From positions 1 to 64,000 of the forward strand of contig CAZUYC010000096.1 of NCBI GenBank assembly GCA_964624475.1: a stretch of DNA of 64,000 bases, read 5' to 3'. The notes under the pieces were generated by a model. It made no database searches. It was given only the letters and a program-made list of their open reading frames with translations, and was not told where the DNA came from. The position numbers were made by a program, and so were the translations under genes. Each line of letters opens with the position of its first letter. Positions within the stretch are counted from its first letter, which is position 1. This document shows positions 28,130 to 36,852 of the stretch, in pieces. This DNA is from CAZUYC01 sp964624475 (GTDB lineage: Bacteria; Myxococcota_A; UBA9160; SMWR01).

Positions 28130-28860
28130 TGTCGCGGCGCCTGCTCGGCGCGCTGGTCTGCGTCGCGGTCGGGGGTCTCTCGTGCGGGCCGCTCTTCGGA
28201 GCGCCTGCGGCGACGCGCGAGGCGGTCGGAGGACTCGCCGTTCCGCCGCTCCCGGCGGCGCACGGGGGCACGTCTTCCGCGAAGACGCCGGGCGGCGGCG
28301 GCGGGGACCCCAGCGTCGCCGCGGTCGGTGCGTACCTCGCGAGCCGCAACACCGGCCTGATCCGCGCGGAGATCGACGTCCTCGCGGGCACCCTGGTCGC
28401 CGAGGCGCGGCGCCGCCAGCTCGACCTGGCCCTGGTGATGGCGGTGATGCACGTCGAGAGCCGCTTCAACAACTTCGTGATCTCGCCCGCCGGCGCCCTC
28501 GGTCTGATGCAGATCCTGCCCTCCACGGGGCAGGAGCTCGCCCGGCGGGAGGGCATCCCCTGGCGGGGCTCCCAGACGCTGCTCGACCCGAGCACGAACG
28601 TGCGGCTCGGCATCACCTACCTGCGCGAGCTCTCCGACCGCTACGACGGCGACCTCTCCGCCGCCCTCGCCGCGTACAACTGGGGCCCGGGGCACGTGGA
28701 CCGCCGCCTCCAGGAAGGCGTCGCGCTCCCGAGCCAGTACCCGAGCCTGGTCTGGCAGGCGCGCTCTCAGCGCGCCATCGCGCGCGTCTCGTTCGCGCCG
28801 ACGAGCTCCGCGACGAAGCGGTCGATCCCGTTCATCGCCGCCTCGGCGGACCCGCGGTAG
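28129..28860 (+). CDS. Lytic transglycosylase lipoprotein (SLT domain)
   Basis: A 243-residue protein with a signal ending in lipobox GGLSC (Cys19). The SLT fold spans about 95-225: the catalytic Glu is in MHVESRFNNF (about residue 110), followed by GALGLMQILPSTG and AAYNWGPGHVDR, the classical Slt motifs. It cleaves the MurNAc-GlcNAc bond to give 1,6-anhydroMurNAc, the substrate of AnmK encoded at 35.6 kb. Its last 94 bp overlap the convergent dacB gene. Confidence 0.88.
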   Translation: MSRRLLGALVCVAVGGLSCGPLFGAPAATREAVGGLAVPPLPAAHGGTSSAKTPGGGGGDPSVAAVGAYLASRNTGLIRAEIDVLAGTLVAEARRRQLDLALVMAVMHVESRFNNFVISPAGALGLMQILPSTGQELARREGIPWRGSQTLLDPSTNVRLGITYLRELSDRYDGDLSAALAAYNWGPGHVDRRLQEGVALPSQYPSLVWQARSQRAIARVSFAPTSSATKRSIPFIAASADPR

Positions 28861-30209
28861 CCGTTCGCGAGGATCGAGAAGGCCGCCACCCGGCCGTCGG
28901 CGAGGCGCGCGTAGCCCGAGAGGCCGGTGACGCGGGTCAGGAGCCCCGTCTTCGCGCGCACGGCGTCGCCGGCCCCCTCGGCGCGCTTCTCGAGCGTCCC
29001 GTCGGCCGCGCCGATCGGCAGGGCCGCCACGAACTCGGGGCCGAAGCGGAACGAGCGCTCGGCGAGGCGCAGTGCCTCGACGAAGACGCGCGGGGGCACG
29101 CGGTTCTCGTACGAGAGGCCGGAGCCGTCGACCAGCGTGGCACGGTCCACCGGCACCCCGAGGGCCGCGAGCTCCCGGCGCACGACGGCAAGGCCCTCCT
29201 CCCAGGTCGCGGGGTGCGCGCCCGAGCGCGCGGCGAGCGCCTTCAGCAGGCCCTCGGCGATCGCGTTGTTGCTGTACTTCACGAAGAGCCGGACGATCTC
29301 GGCGAGCGGGCGGCCTGCGAAGGCGAGCAGCCGCGTCGCGTCCGGCGGCACCGCCCCCCGCCGGACGTCTCCCTCCACGCGGATGCCGTTCGCCTCGAGC
29401 TGCATGCGGAAGAGCGCCCCGGCGTAGCCCACCGGATCGAGGACGCTGCGGTAGGCGGTTTTCGGCTCCGAGCCGACGGGGAGCGTCCCCGCGACGATCA
29501 CCTGCTCCACGCCCTCGCCGTGGGCGCGCTCGATCTCGAGCGCGGGCGCGCCTTGCTTCGGCCCGGTGCGCGCGCGGTTCACCAGCGGGAAATAGGCGAT
29601 CGGCGGGTCCACTTCGACGCGCACGGGATCGCCCGCCTGCGCGCCCGGGGTCGCGGTGACGGCGTAGGCGCCGTAGTTCACGCCGAGCGCGGCGACCGGC
29701 GCGTGATAGGCGCGCGCGGAGACCGGCCCCCAGCTCGGGTGCCAGCGCTGCGCATCGAAGGCGGAGTCGTCGAGCCGGAGGCCAGCCTTCACGCGGCGCA
29801 GGCCCAGGCGGCGCAGGTCGGCCGCGAGCCGCCAGACCTCCTCGGAAGTCAGCGCCGGGTCGCCGCCGCCGCGGATCGCGAGCTCCGCCACCGCGCCCTC
29901 GGCGTCGGGGGGGGCCGGGACGAAGACCTCGGTGGTGAAGCGGTGCGCCGGCCCGAAGGCCGAGAGCGCCGCGATCGCGGTCAGGACCTTCATGTTCGAG
30001 GCCGGGACGAGTGCGTGATCGGGGTCACGCGCGTAGAGGACGCCCCCGGCGTCGAGCTCCACGACGAGGGCGCCGACCCGCGCGCCGCGCAGACCCGGAC
30101 CGCGGAGTGCGGCATCGAGGCGCGCCTCGAGCTCCGCGCCCGGGGCGGCGGGCGGCAGGAGCAGCAACAGGACGGCGGCGGCGAGGGCCGGCAGGCCCAG
30201 GCGGCGCAT
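28767..30209 (-). CDS. dacB: D-alanyl-D-alanine carboxypeptidase/endopeptidase, PBP4 (DacB) type
   Basis: A 480-residue S13 peptidase with a signal peptide (about 1-25), SxxK active site SNMK at 71-74, the SNN motif in YSNNAIAE and KTG in RAKTGLL. A large inserted domain between SxxK and SxN is typical of PBP4. It acts in the periplasm on the stem peptides of peptidoglycan. ATG at 30209 has AGAGGAG upstream; a TTG start at 30308 is less likely. The 3' end overlaps the lytic transglycosylase gene by 94 bp. Confidence 0.92.
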   Translation of the reverse strand: MRRLGLPALAAAVLLLLLPPAAPGAELEARLDAALRGPGLRGARVGALVVELDAGGVLYARDPDHALVPASNMKVLTAIAALSAFGPAHRFTTEVFVPAPPDAEGAVAELAIRGGGDPALTSEEVWRLAADLRRLGLRRVKAGLRLDDSAFDAQRWHPSWGPVSARAYHAPVAALGVNYGAYAVTATPGAQAGDPVRVEVDPPIAYFPLVNRARTGPKQGAPALEIERAHGEGVEQVIVAGTLPVGSEPKTAYRSVLDPVGYAGALFRMQLEANGIRVEGDVRRGAVPPDATRLLAFAGRPLAEIVRLFVKYSNNAIAEGLLKALAARSGAHPATWEEGLAVVRRELAALGVPVDRATLVDGSGLSYENRVPPRVFVEALRLAERSFRFGPEFVAALPIGAADGTLEKRAEGAGDAVRAKTGLLTRVTGLSGYARLADGRVAAFSILANGYRGSAEAAMNGIDRFVAELVGANETRAMAR

Positions 30210-30300
30210 CGCGGGCTCCTCTCGGGGGGGTCGCTTGACGATAGCGGACTTATCGGGAAGGCTGCGGCCGGACTCGAGAGCCGCGCCGGTCGGGGGGACC

Positions 30301-31614
30301 GTGCTCAACTGGATCTGGCTCGCCTTGGTCCTGGGCTCCGTCGTCTACGGCGGGCTCACGGGGCGCATGCAGGCCGTGAGCGACGCCGTCTTCGCGAGCG
30401 CGCGCGGAGCGGTCGACCTGGTGATCGGCCTGGTCGGCGGAATGATGTTCTTCCTCGGGCTGATGCGCGTGGCCCGCGACGGCGGGCTCCTGCGCGTCGT
30501 CGCGCGGGCGCTCGCCCCGCTCATGCGCCGGCTCTTCCCGGACGTGCCGCAAGATCACCCGGCGATGGGCGCGATGATCATGAACCTGGCGACCAACACC
30601 CTGGGGCTCGGCAACGCCGCCACTCCGTTTGGCCTGAAGGCGATGGTCGAGCTCGACCGTCTGAACCCCCGCCCGGGCGTGGCGACGGATGCGATGGCGA
30701 TGTTCCTCGCGATCAACGTGTCCGCGATCCACCTGATGCCCCCCACCGGAACGATCATGATCCGCGCGGCCGCCGGCTCGGCCAATCCCGCCGGGATCTG
30801 GCTGCCGACCCTGATCGCCACGGCCTGCTCGATGCTGGCAGCCATCGCCGCGGTCTACCTGCTTCGCGCGCGCGAGCGTGCGCTTCCAGAGCCGCCGGAG
30901 CGGCCCGCGGGCCAGCCGCCGGTCGAGCGGAAGGGCCCCGAGGTCGACGAGGCGCTCGCGGCGCAGGGGCCGTCCGAGCCCGCCGGGCCGGTTCGCCGGC
31001 TCATCATCGCGGGGATCGTCGTGGCATCCGGCGTGGGCATCGCTCTCCACGCCGCGAATCTCGCGCTGGACCTTCCGCCGTTCGACGTGGTGACGGCGCT
31101 CCTCCAGGCATGGCTCGTGCCGCTGCTGGTCGCAGCTCTCCTGCTCGTCGGCTTCGCCGGCCGGGTTCCGGTCTACGAGTCGATGGTCGCCGGCGCGCGC
31201 GAGGGCCTCGACATGGCCGTCCGCATCCTTCCCTTCCTGGTCACGATCCTGGTGGCGGTGGCGATGTTCCGCGCCTCGGGCGCGCTCCAGCTCCTGGTGG
31301 ACAACCTCGACCCGTTCACCAGCCGGATCGGCTTTCCGGGCGAGGCCCTCCCTATGGCGCTCCTGCGCCCGCTCTCGGGCTCGGGCGCCTTCGGCGTGAT
31401 GGCGGAGATCATCAAGACCCACGGCCCCGACTCCTTCGTCGGGAACCTCGTCTGCACGCTCCAGGGCTCGACCGAGACGACCTTCTACGTGCTCACGCTC
31501 TACTTCGGCGCCGCGGGCGTGCGCAACATGCGCTACACGCTCGCCGCCTGCCTCGTCGCCGACCTGGCGGGCTTCGCGGGCGCCACCGCGGCGTGTCACC
31601 TCTTCTTCGACTGA
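30301..31614 (+). CDS. SpmA-SpmB fusion, nucleoside-recognition (Gate) membrane protein
   Basis: A 437-residue polytopic protein. The N-terminal half matches SpmA (MVELDRLNPRPGVATDAMAMFLA-like region, NTLGLGNAATPFGLKA) and the C-terminal half SpmB (RPLSGSGAFGVMAEI, GPDSFVGNLVCTLQGSTETTFY), separated by a polar linker of about 50 residues. Spm proteins help dehydrate Bacillus spores; in non-sporulating bacteria the fused form has no proven role. A GTG start behind GGGGGG is preferred. It is divergent from dacB and its stop overlaps the amgK start (TGATG). Confidence 0.85.
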   Translation: MLNWIWLALVLGSVVYGGLTGRMQAVSDAVFASARGAVDLVIGLVGGMMFFLGLMRVARDGGLLRVVARALAPLMRRLFPDVPQDHPAMGAMIMNLATNTLGLGNAATPFGLKAMVELDRLNPRPGVATDAMAMFLAINVSAIHLMPPTGTIMIRAAAGSANPAGIWLPTLIATACSMLAAIAAVYLLRARERALPEPPERPAGQPPVERKGPEVDEALAAQGPSEPAGPVRRLIIAGIVVASGVGIALHAANLALDLPPFDVVTALLQAWLVPLLVAALLLVGFAGRVPVYESMVAGAREGLDMAVRILPFLVTILVAVAMFRASGALQLLVDNLDPFTSRIGFPGEALPMALLRPLSGSGAFGVMAEIIKTHGPDSFVGNLVCTLQGSTETTFYVLTLYFGAAGVRNMRYTLAACLVADLAGFAGATAACHLFFD

Positions 31615-32678
31615 TGGCCGCGCCCGCCGCCCCGGACCCGGCCGCGCTCGAGGCCGCGCTGCGCCGGCTCGTGCAAGGCGCGCTCGGCGCGCGCGCCGAG
31701 CGCGTCGAGTGGCTGGCCGAGGGGCTCGGCCTGCGCCGCTTCGCGCGCGTACACCTCGCGGGCGGCGGCTCCACCACGACGCTCGTCGCGCGAGTCGAGG
31801 CGCCCGAAGACCCGGCGGGCCGCCCTGCGGGCGCCGCGCCGGAGCCGCCGCTCGAGCCGATCCGCGCGCTGCTGGAGCGCGCGGGGCTCCCGGTGCCGGC
31901 GCGGCTCGGGGCCGACGAGGCCGCCGGGATCGAGCTCCTGGAGGACGTCGGCCCCGTCTCGCTCGCGTCCGCCGCGGCCGCTACGGACGAGAGCGGGCGG
32001 CGCCGTCTCTACGAGGAGGCCTGCGACCTCGTGCCGCGGATCCAGCGCATCCCCGATCCGGGCGGCGTGGCCGCCTTCGGCCGCAGGCTCGACGATGCGC
32101 TGCTCGCCTACAAGGCGGAGCTCTTCTGCGCGCACGCCATCGAGCCGCTCGCCGGCCCCACAGCCGCGCGCGCCGTGAGGGAGGCCTTCCTTCGGATCGC
32201 GGAGGAGATCCGCGCCGCTCCGTTCCGCCTCGCGCACCGGGATCTCCAGTCCGCGAACATCCACGTCCGCGCGGCTGCGCCGCGCGGACGGCGCCTCGTG
32301 CTGATCGATCTCCAGGGCGCCTTCCTCGCTCCCCCCGAGTACGACCTCGTCTGCCTGCTGCGCGACTCCTACGTGGAGCTCTCCTGGGAGGAGGTCGCGC
32401 ACCAGCTGGCGCGCACCCGGCCGCGGCTCCCCGACGCGCCGCGCGACGAGGAGTTCGCGCGCCGCTTCGACCTCCTGACCCTCGCGCGCAAGGGCAAGGA
32501 CCTGGCCCGCTTCGTCTCGGCGGCGCGCGCGCGCGGCGACGCGCGCTACCTGCGCTTCGCGCCGGCGACCGTGCGCCAGCTGCGCGCCGCGGCCGCGCGA
32601 GCGGCCGCTCGGGACCCCGCCTTCGCCGCGCTCGCGGAGATCCTCGCCGCGCTCCCCGAGGACCCGTGCGCGCGATGA
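31614..32678 (+). CDS. amgK: AmgK-like anomeric sugar kinase (APH family)
   Basis: A 354-residue phosphotransferase of the APH fold. The catalytic loop is LAHRDLQSANIHV and the metal-binding aspartate is in LIDLQGAFL. Coupled to a MurU-like nucleotidyltransferase, it matches AmgK, which phosphorylates MurNAc and GlcNAc at C1 in cell-wall recycling. ATG overlaps the SpmAB stop and its own stop overlaps murU. Substrate is inferred from the pairing. Confidence 0.8.
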   Translation: MAAPAAPDPAALEAALRRLVQGALGARAERVEWLAEGLGLRRFARVHLAGGGSTTTLVARVEAPEDPAGRPAGAAPEPPLEPIRALLERAGLPVPARLGADEAAGIELLEDVGPVSLASAAAATDESGRRRLYEEACDLVPRIQRIPDPGGVAAFGRRLDDALLAYKAELFCAHAIEPLAGPTAARAVREAFLRIAEEIRAAPFRLAHRDLQSANIHVRAAAPRGRRLVLIDLQGAFLAPPEYDLVCLLRDSYVELSWEEVAHQLARTRPRLPDAPRDEEFARRFDLLTLARKGKDLARFVSAARARGDARYLRFAPATVRQLRAAAARAAARDPAFAALAEILAALPEDPCAR

Positions 32679-33604
32679 TCGTCGGGGCGGGCCTCGGGAC
32701 GCGCCTGCGCCCGCTCAGCGACCTCTGCCCCAAGCCGGCGGTCCCCGTGCGCGGCCTCCCGCTCGTCGCCTACCAGCTCGCGCTCCTCGCGCACCACGGC
32801 GTGCGCGAGGTCGTGATCAACGTCCACCCTCTCCCGGAGCTCCTGACGGAGGCCGCGCGTCGCTTCTGCCCGCCGGGCCTCGAGCTGCGCTTCTCGCACG
32901 AGGAGGAGCTCCTCGATACCGGGGGCGGCATCCGACGCGTCGCGCGCTTCCTGCGCGAGAGCGATCCCTGCCTGCTCGTCGGCGCCGACATGCTCCTCGA
33001 CGCGGACCTCGGCCGCCTCGTGCGCCTGCACCGCGCGCGCGGCGACGCCTGGACGATGCTCCTGCGCGACGACACGCGGAGCGCGCGCTTCGGCTCGGTC
33101 GGCATCGACGGCGCCGGCCGCGTGCGGCGGATCGGCTCCCGCTTCGGCCTGCCGGGCGAGGCGAGAGCCGGCGTGTACGTCTGGGCGAACGTGGTCTCTG
33201 CGCGCGCCTTCGATCGCATGCCCGACCGCGAGGCCTTCAACCACCTCGACGAGTGGATCGCGCCCTGGCTCGCCGCGGGCGCCGAGGACGTGCGCGGAGA
33301 GCTGTGGGCACCCGCGCAATGCCGCTGGGAGCCCGTGGGCACGCCGCGCGAGTACCTCGCCGTCAATCTCGCCCCCCCGCGCCTCGCCTACCTCGACGCG
33401 GACGCGCTCGCGCGCGCCCGCGGCGTGCGCTTCGAGGCGGAGTGCGTGATCGGCGCTGGCGCGTCGATCGGGGCGGGAGCTAGCCTGCGCCGCGTGGTGG
33501 TCTGGGACGGCGAGCGCGTGCCGGCGGGCCTGCGCGCGGAGGAAGGCGTCTTCGCCGGCGGCGCCTTCCACCGCTGCGACGGCCCGGGCGGCGGCAGCGC
33601 GTGA
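32675..33604 (+). CDS. murU: MurU-like nucleotidyltransferase with extra beta-helix tail
   Basis: A 309-residue NTP-transferase with GAGLGTRLRPLSDLCPKPAVPV near the start and a TGGGI motif at about 85-92. The MurU branch makes UDP-MurNAc from MurNAc-1-phosphate, bypassing de novo synthesis and fosfomycin. Pseudomonas MurU has about 223 residues; here the C-terminal 60 or so add a left-handed beta-helix stretch (VIGAGASIGAGASLRRVVVW), more like glucose-1-phosphate thymidylyltransferases. The ATG overlaps amgK (ATGA). Confidence 0.78.
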   Translation: MIVGAGLGTRLRPLSDLCPKPAVPVRGLPLVAYQLALLAHHGVREVVINVHPLPELLTEAARRFCPPGLELRFSHEEELLDTGGGIRRVARFLRESDPCLLVGADMLLDADLGRLVRLHRARGDAWTMLLRDDTRSARFGSVGIDGAGRVRRIGSRFGLPGEARAGVYVWANVVSARAFDRMPDREAFNHLDEWIAPWLAAGAEDVRGELWAPAQCRWEPVGTPREYLAVNLAPPRLAYLDADALARARGVRFEAECVIGAGASIGAGASLRRVVVWDGERVPAGLRAEEGVFAGGAFHRCDGPGGGSA

Positions 33605-34338
33605 GCGAGCTCGTCTTCGTCGGCACGGGCGACGCCTTCGGCGCCGGCGGGCGCCGGCAATCCGCCCTGCTCCTGCGCACGCCGGGCGGCACGGTGCTGA
33701 TCGATTGCGGTGCGACCACGAGCGGCGGCCTCGCGAAGCTCGGCGTCGCGCGCGGCGAGATCGACGCCATCCTGATCTCGCACTTCCACGGCGACCACTT
33801 CGCCGGGATCCCCTTCCTGCTGCTCGGCGCCCTCTACGAGGACGAGCGCAAGCACCCGCTCACGATCGCCGGCCCGCCCGGCATCGAGGCGCACGTCCGC
33901 GCGCTCGCCGAGGCGATGGGCTACGCGCTCGACGAGCGCCAGTGGACCTTCCCGATCCGCTTCGAGGAGCTCCGCCCCGGCCGCGAGCGCGAGATCGGCC
34001 CCCTCCGCGTCGACGCCTTCGAAGTGTTCCACCAGCCGCACACCGCGCCGCACGGCCTCGCGGTCCGCTTCGGCACGCGGCGCCTGGTCTACTCCGGAGA
34101 CACCGGCTTCTTCCCCGGCTTCGCCGACCGGGTCGGCGAAGCCGATCTCTTCGTCTGCGAGTGCACCTACCTCGAGAACGACTTCCCCTACCACATCAGC
34201 CACCGCGACCTCGTCGCCCGCAAGCACGAGTTTCGCTGCCAGCGCATCCTGCTGACGCATCTGGGCGAGGAGATGCTCCCCCACCGCGGCCGCGCCGCCT
34301 TCGAGACGGCGGACGACGGCCTTCGCGTCACCCTGTAG
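33601..34338 (+). CDS. MBL-fold metal-dependent hydrolase, RNase Z-like
   Basis: A 245-residue metallo-beta-lactamase fold protein with the zinc motif HFHGDH (61-66), further ligand residues in YSGDTGF and a final LLTHLGEEM histidine. This resembles RNase Z and ElaC-like hydrolases; the specific substrate is unknown. It starts with GTG in a GTGA overlap with murU, so it is probably the last gene of this operon. Its context suggests a sugar-nucleotide or murein-linked role, which is inference. Confidence 0.85.
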   Translation: MSELVFVGTGDAFGAGGRRQSALLLRTPGGTVLIDCGATTSGGLAKLGVARGEIDAILISHFHGDHFAGIPFLLLGALYEDERKHPLTIAGPPGIEAHVRALAEAMGYALDERQWTFPIRFEELRPGREREIGPLRVDAFEVFHQPHTAPHGLAVRFGTRRLVYSGDTGFFPGFADRVGEADLFVCECTYLENDFPYHISHRDLVARKHEFRCQRILLTHLGEEMLPHRGRAAFETADDGLRVTL

Positions 34339-34505
34339 CTCGCCGCTCGACCCCGGGCCCCGCCCCGACCACCCGACGCCGTCGCCGCCCGATTCGGCCC
34401 GATCCTCCCCCGCCAGGAGGCCGACCCGTGCCCCCGGCATCGACCGCAGCGCGAAACCGGCCTCGATTTGCGCGGGTCGCATAGAACACAGCTATTTAAA
34501 AGTTC

Positions 34506-34640
34506 GTGCCCAGGCAGCTGACCCTCGACGACCAACGCCGCCGCTCCGGCCACGGCGGCCCCCGGCCCGGCGCGGGACGCCCCGCGCAAGCGCGCCCGCC
34601 GGTGCACCACGTGCGGCGCGGCGCCGGGCCTCGCCGGCAG
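34506..34640 (+). pseudogene. N-terminal relic of a REP-associated tyrosine transposase (RAYT)
   Basis: The frame starts with GTG and gives MPRQLTLDDQRR followed by GGPRPGAGRP and a VHHVRR segment. This is the typical N-terminal signature of Y1/REP-associated transposases, before the HxH catalytic domain. After about 38 residues similarity stops, the frame ends and the catalytic HUH and tyrosine parts are absent. It overlaps the 3' end of the next gene. The upstream 167-bp gap contains an AT-rich patch but nothing else recognised. The identification is from remembered family patterns. Confidence 0.6.
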
Positions 34641-34648
34641 CGGGCCTG

Positions 34649-35275
34649 CTATCGCGAGCGGACGGTCTCGACGAAGTCGGCGTCGGCGAGCGCATGATCG
34701 AGGAGATTCTCGAACGCAGCCGGGATCGCCATGGGTTGCATGCCTTGGTGGCGGCCACGGCCGGTGAACACCCGGTCGTAGAGAACCTTGCCGGTCTGCT
34801 CGAGCACGCGAACGCGGCCCTCCAACGTGGCGTCCTCGTAGTCCTTCTCTCGAAAGCTCGAGCTGACGTAGGTGTCGGTCCAGATGCTGGTGACGACTAC
34901 TCCCAGGAGCAGAGCGCCGCTGGGGGTGCGGCCTCCAGTGGTCAAGCGCTCGTGAGACCTCGCTACGTCGTAGCCCGCCTCCGCCAGGCAGCGTTCCGCG
35001 ATGCTGTTGAACTCGAGGGGGTTCGTCGGCCCCGACCATCGCAGCTGCTGGATCGGCTTCGTGCGAAGGCGAAGGTGGACGTCGCCGACGTGCGTACCGG
35101 ATTCGATGACGTAGGCGACACCACGGAACTGGATCGTCCGCGTCGACCCGGGGGGAACAGCGATGGGTTCGACGGAGGCCCCGGACGGAGGAAAGGCCGA
35201 TCTCGTGGCGCACGCGATGGCCAGCGCGAGGGCGAGCGCCAGCCGACGGGGGCTTTGCGGAGCGGACCGGTCCAA
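34649..35275 (-). CDS. Putative lipoprotein of unknown function
   Basis: About 208 residues. The preferred TTG start at 35275 has AGGGGA upstream and gives a signal peptide ending in lipobox ALAIAC. The mature part has a beta-rich first section and ends in FENLLDHALADADFVETV, slightly like the YajG/LpxO-type outer-membrane lipoproteins, but I do not recognise it with confidence. An ATG start at 35380 is also possible and would overlap the rpiB relic. Neighbours on both sides are decayed genes, so this is an accessory patch. Confidence 0.55.
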   Translation of the reverse strand: MDRSAPQSPRRLALALALAIACATRSAFPPSGASVEPIAVPPGSTRTIQFRGVAYVIESGTHVGDVHLRLRTKPIQQLRWSGPTNPLEFNSIAERCLAEAGYDVARSHERLTTGGRTPSGALLLGVVVTSIWTDTYVSSSFREKDYEDATLEGRVRVLEQTGKVLYDRVFTGRGRHQGMQPMAIPAAFENLLDHALADADFVETVRSR

Positions 35276-35371
35276 CAGCGATCCCCTGTCGAACGGTAGC
35301 TTCGTCCTTGCATTCTGCAGCAGCGAGGGGAACCGTGTAAAGCGGCTCCGGGGGAGGGCGACCGGCGCGAG

Positions 35372-35499
35372 GGCGATCATCGCGGAGCAGCGCTCAAGCG
35401 CGCGCTGCGCGAGCGCCTCGAGCGGGCGGGCTACGAGACGCGGGACCTCGGCAAGCCACGGCGACGCGGCGGTCGACTACCCCGCCTTCGCCGCGCGGG
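35372..35499 (+). pseudogene. Fragment of ribose-5-phosphate isomerase B (rpiB) with frameshift
   Basis: One frame reads GDHRGAALKRALRERLERAGYETRDLG, split here as GDHRGAALKR and RALRERLERAGYETRD, and after a shift near 35453 another frame reads SHGDAAVDYPAFAAR. These match the start of RpiB (GSDHAG...LK..L...GYEV.D.GT....VDYP..A). The true N-terminus, the catalytic cysteine region and C-terminal half are missing, so it is a short, shifted remnant. Confidence 0.6.
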
Positions 35500-35621
35500 C
35501 CCCGTGCGGGGCTTGTTCCCCTCGCGTGGTCCCTGCTTGACCGAAATCGGATCATCGAACGTTGGCAAGGAACGGAGCTGAAGACCCCTATGCGCCTTTC
35601 GGAGTCGGAAGGATCTCCCCG

Positions 35622-36791
35622 TCACGGATGACGGCTCACCCTTCCCCACCGTCCCGGCACGATCTCCCCCAGCACCGCCGCGCGGCGAGCGCCGGTGCAG
35701 CGCGGCAGATGGTTCGGAAGGCCGAGCAACGCGTTGCGGCCCAGCAGGGAGAAGGCCATCGCCTCGGCGGCGCGCGCCGGGACGCCCGCCGCGTCGAAGG
35801 GCTCGACGCGCGCGTCCGGTAGCGCGCGCGCGAGGCCCTGCATCAGGGCCGAGTTCTCGGCGCCGCCGCCGCCGACGAGGAGGCGGTCGACGCGGGCGGC
35901 GGGGCCCAGCAGCTCCGAGCATGCGCGGCGCACCGCCTCGACGGTGAAGGCGGCGAGGGTCGCGACGAGGTCGTCGTCCTCGCGGCCGCGCTCGCGCCAC
36001 TCGCGGGCGAGCGCCTCGGCCTCGGCGGTTCCGTAGCGCTCGCGGCCGGTCGACTTCGGGGGCGGGCGGCGGAGGAAGTCGTCATCGAGGAGGCGCGCGA
36101 GCAGATCCGGATCGGCGCGGCCGCGGCGTGCGCGGGCGCCGCCGCCGTCCATCGCCTCGCGGCCGCCGCTCTGCACGCGGACGACGCCGTCGAGGAGGGC
36201 GTTCGCGGGGCCGACGTCGAAGGCGACGACGTCGTCGGGGCCGGCGCCGGGCGGGAGCCAGGTGACGTTCGCGATCCCGCCGAGGTTCAGCGCCACGCGG
36301 CCCTCGCTCGCGTCGGCAAAGGCGGCATGGTGGAAGAAGGGGGCGAGCGGAGCGCCCTCGCCGCCGGCGGCGACGTCGCGCGGGCGGAAGTCCGCGACCG
36401 TGGTGACGCCGGTGCGCTCGGCGATCAGCGAGGGGTCGCCGATCTGGAGCGTCGCGTGCAGCTCCGGGTGGTGGGCGACCGTCTGGCCGTGGCTCGCGAC
36501 GGCATCGAGCGCGCCGGGGTCGAGACCCGCGGCGCGGCAGACGGCGAGCGCGGCCGCGGCGAAGCGCTCGCCGAGCGCCACGTCGAGTGCGGCGAGCTCG
36601 CGCAGCGCTTCGCCGGCTGGGACCCGCCCGGCGGCCAGACGATGGATCCGCTCCTGGAGCGAGCTCGGGAAGGGATCCGCGTGGAAGGCCACCAGGCGGA
36701 ACGGGCGCGCCTCCGGCGCGTCCGGCCACTCGACGAGTGCCGCGTCGACGCCATCGGCCGACGTCCCCGACATGAGCCCCACCACCCGCAC
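35622..36791 (-). CDS. anmK: AnmK, 1,6-anhydro-N-acetylmuramate kinase
   Basis: A 389-residue ASKHA kinase with the MSGTSADGVDAAL phosphate motif at the start, SHGQTV in the middle, a DVGPANALLD segment (usually GPGN) and a GGGGAEN adenosine motif. It opens and phosphorylates anhydroMurNAc to MurNAc-6-phosphate. It belongs logically with the AmgK/MurU pair and the lytic transglycosylase, although MurNAc-6-P and the AmgK route use different intermediates. GTG at 36791 (VRVVGLMSG) is preferred because the longer frame has an unrelated leader. Confidence 0.93.
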   Translation of the reverse strand: MRVVGLMSGTSADGVDAALVEWPDAPEARPFRLVAFHADPFPSSLQERIHRLAAGRVPAGEALRELAALDVALGERFAAAALAVCRAAGLDPGALDAVASHGQTVAHHPELHATLQIGDPSLIAERTGVTTVADFRPRDVAAGGEGAPLAPFFHHAAFADASEGRVALNLGGIANVTWLPPGAGPDDVVAFDVGPANALLDGVVRVQSGGREAMDGGGARARRGRADPDLLARLLDDDFLRRPPPKSTGRERYGTAEAEALAREWRERGREDDDLVATLAAFTVEAVRRACSELLGPAARVDRLLVGGGGAENSALMQGLARALPDARVEPFDAAGVPARAAEAMAFSLLGRNALLGLPNHLPRCTGARRAAVLGEIVPGRWGRVSRHP

Positions 36792-36852
36792 GGGGCCGGA
36801 GGGTAGCGGCGGCAATCGCGCGATCGAGCCGGGGCTCGCGCCCCGCCCGCAG

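Noticed and set aside
35500..35560. Possible tRNA-like stem in gggcttgttcccc
   Set aside because: No cloverleaf, T-arm GTTCRA or acceptor pairing could be built.
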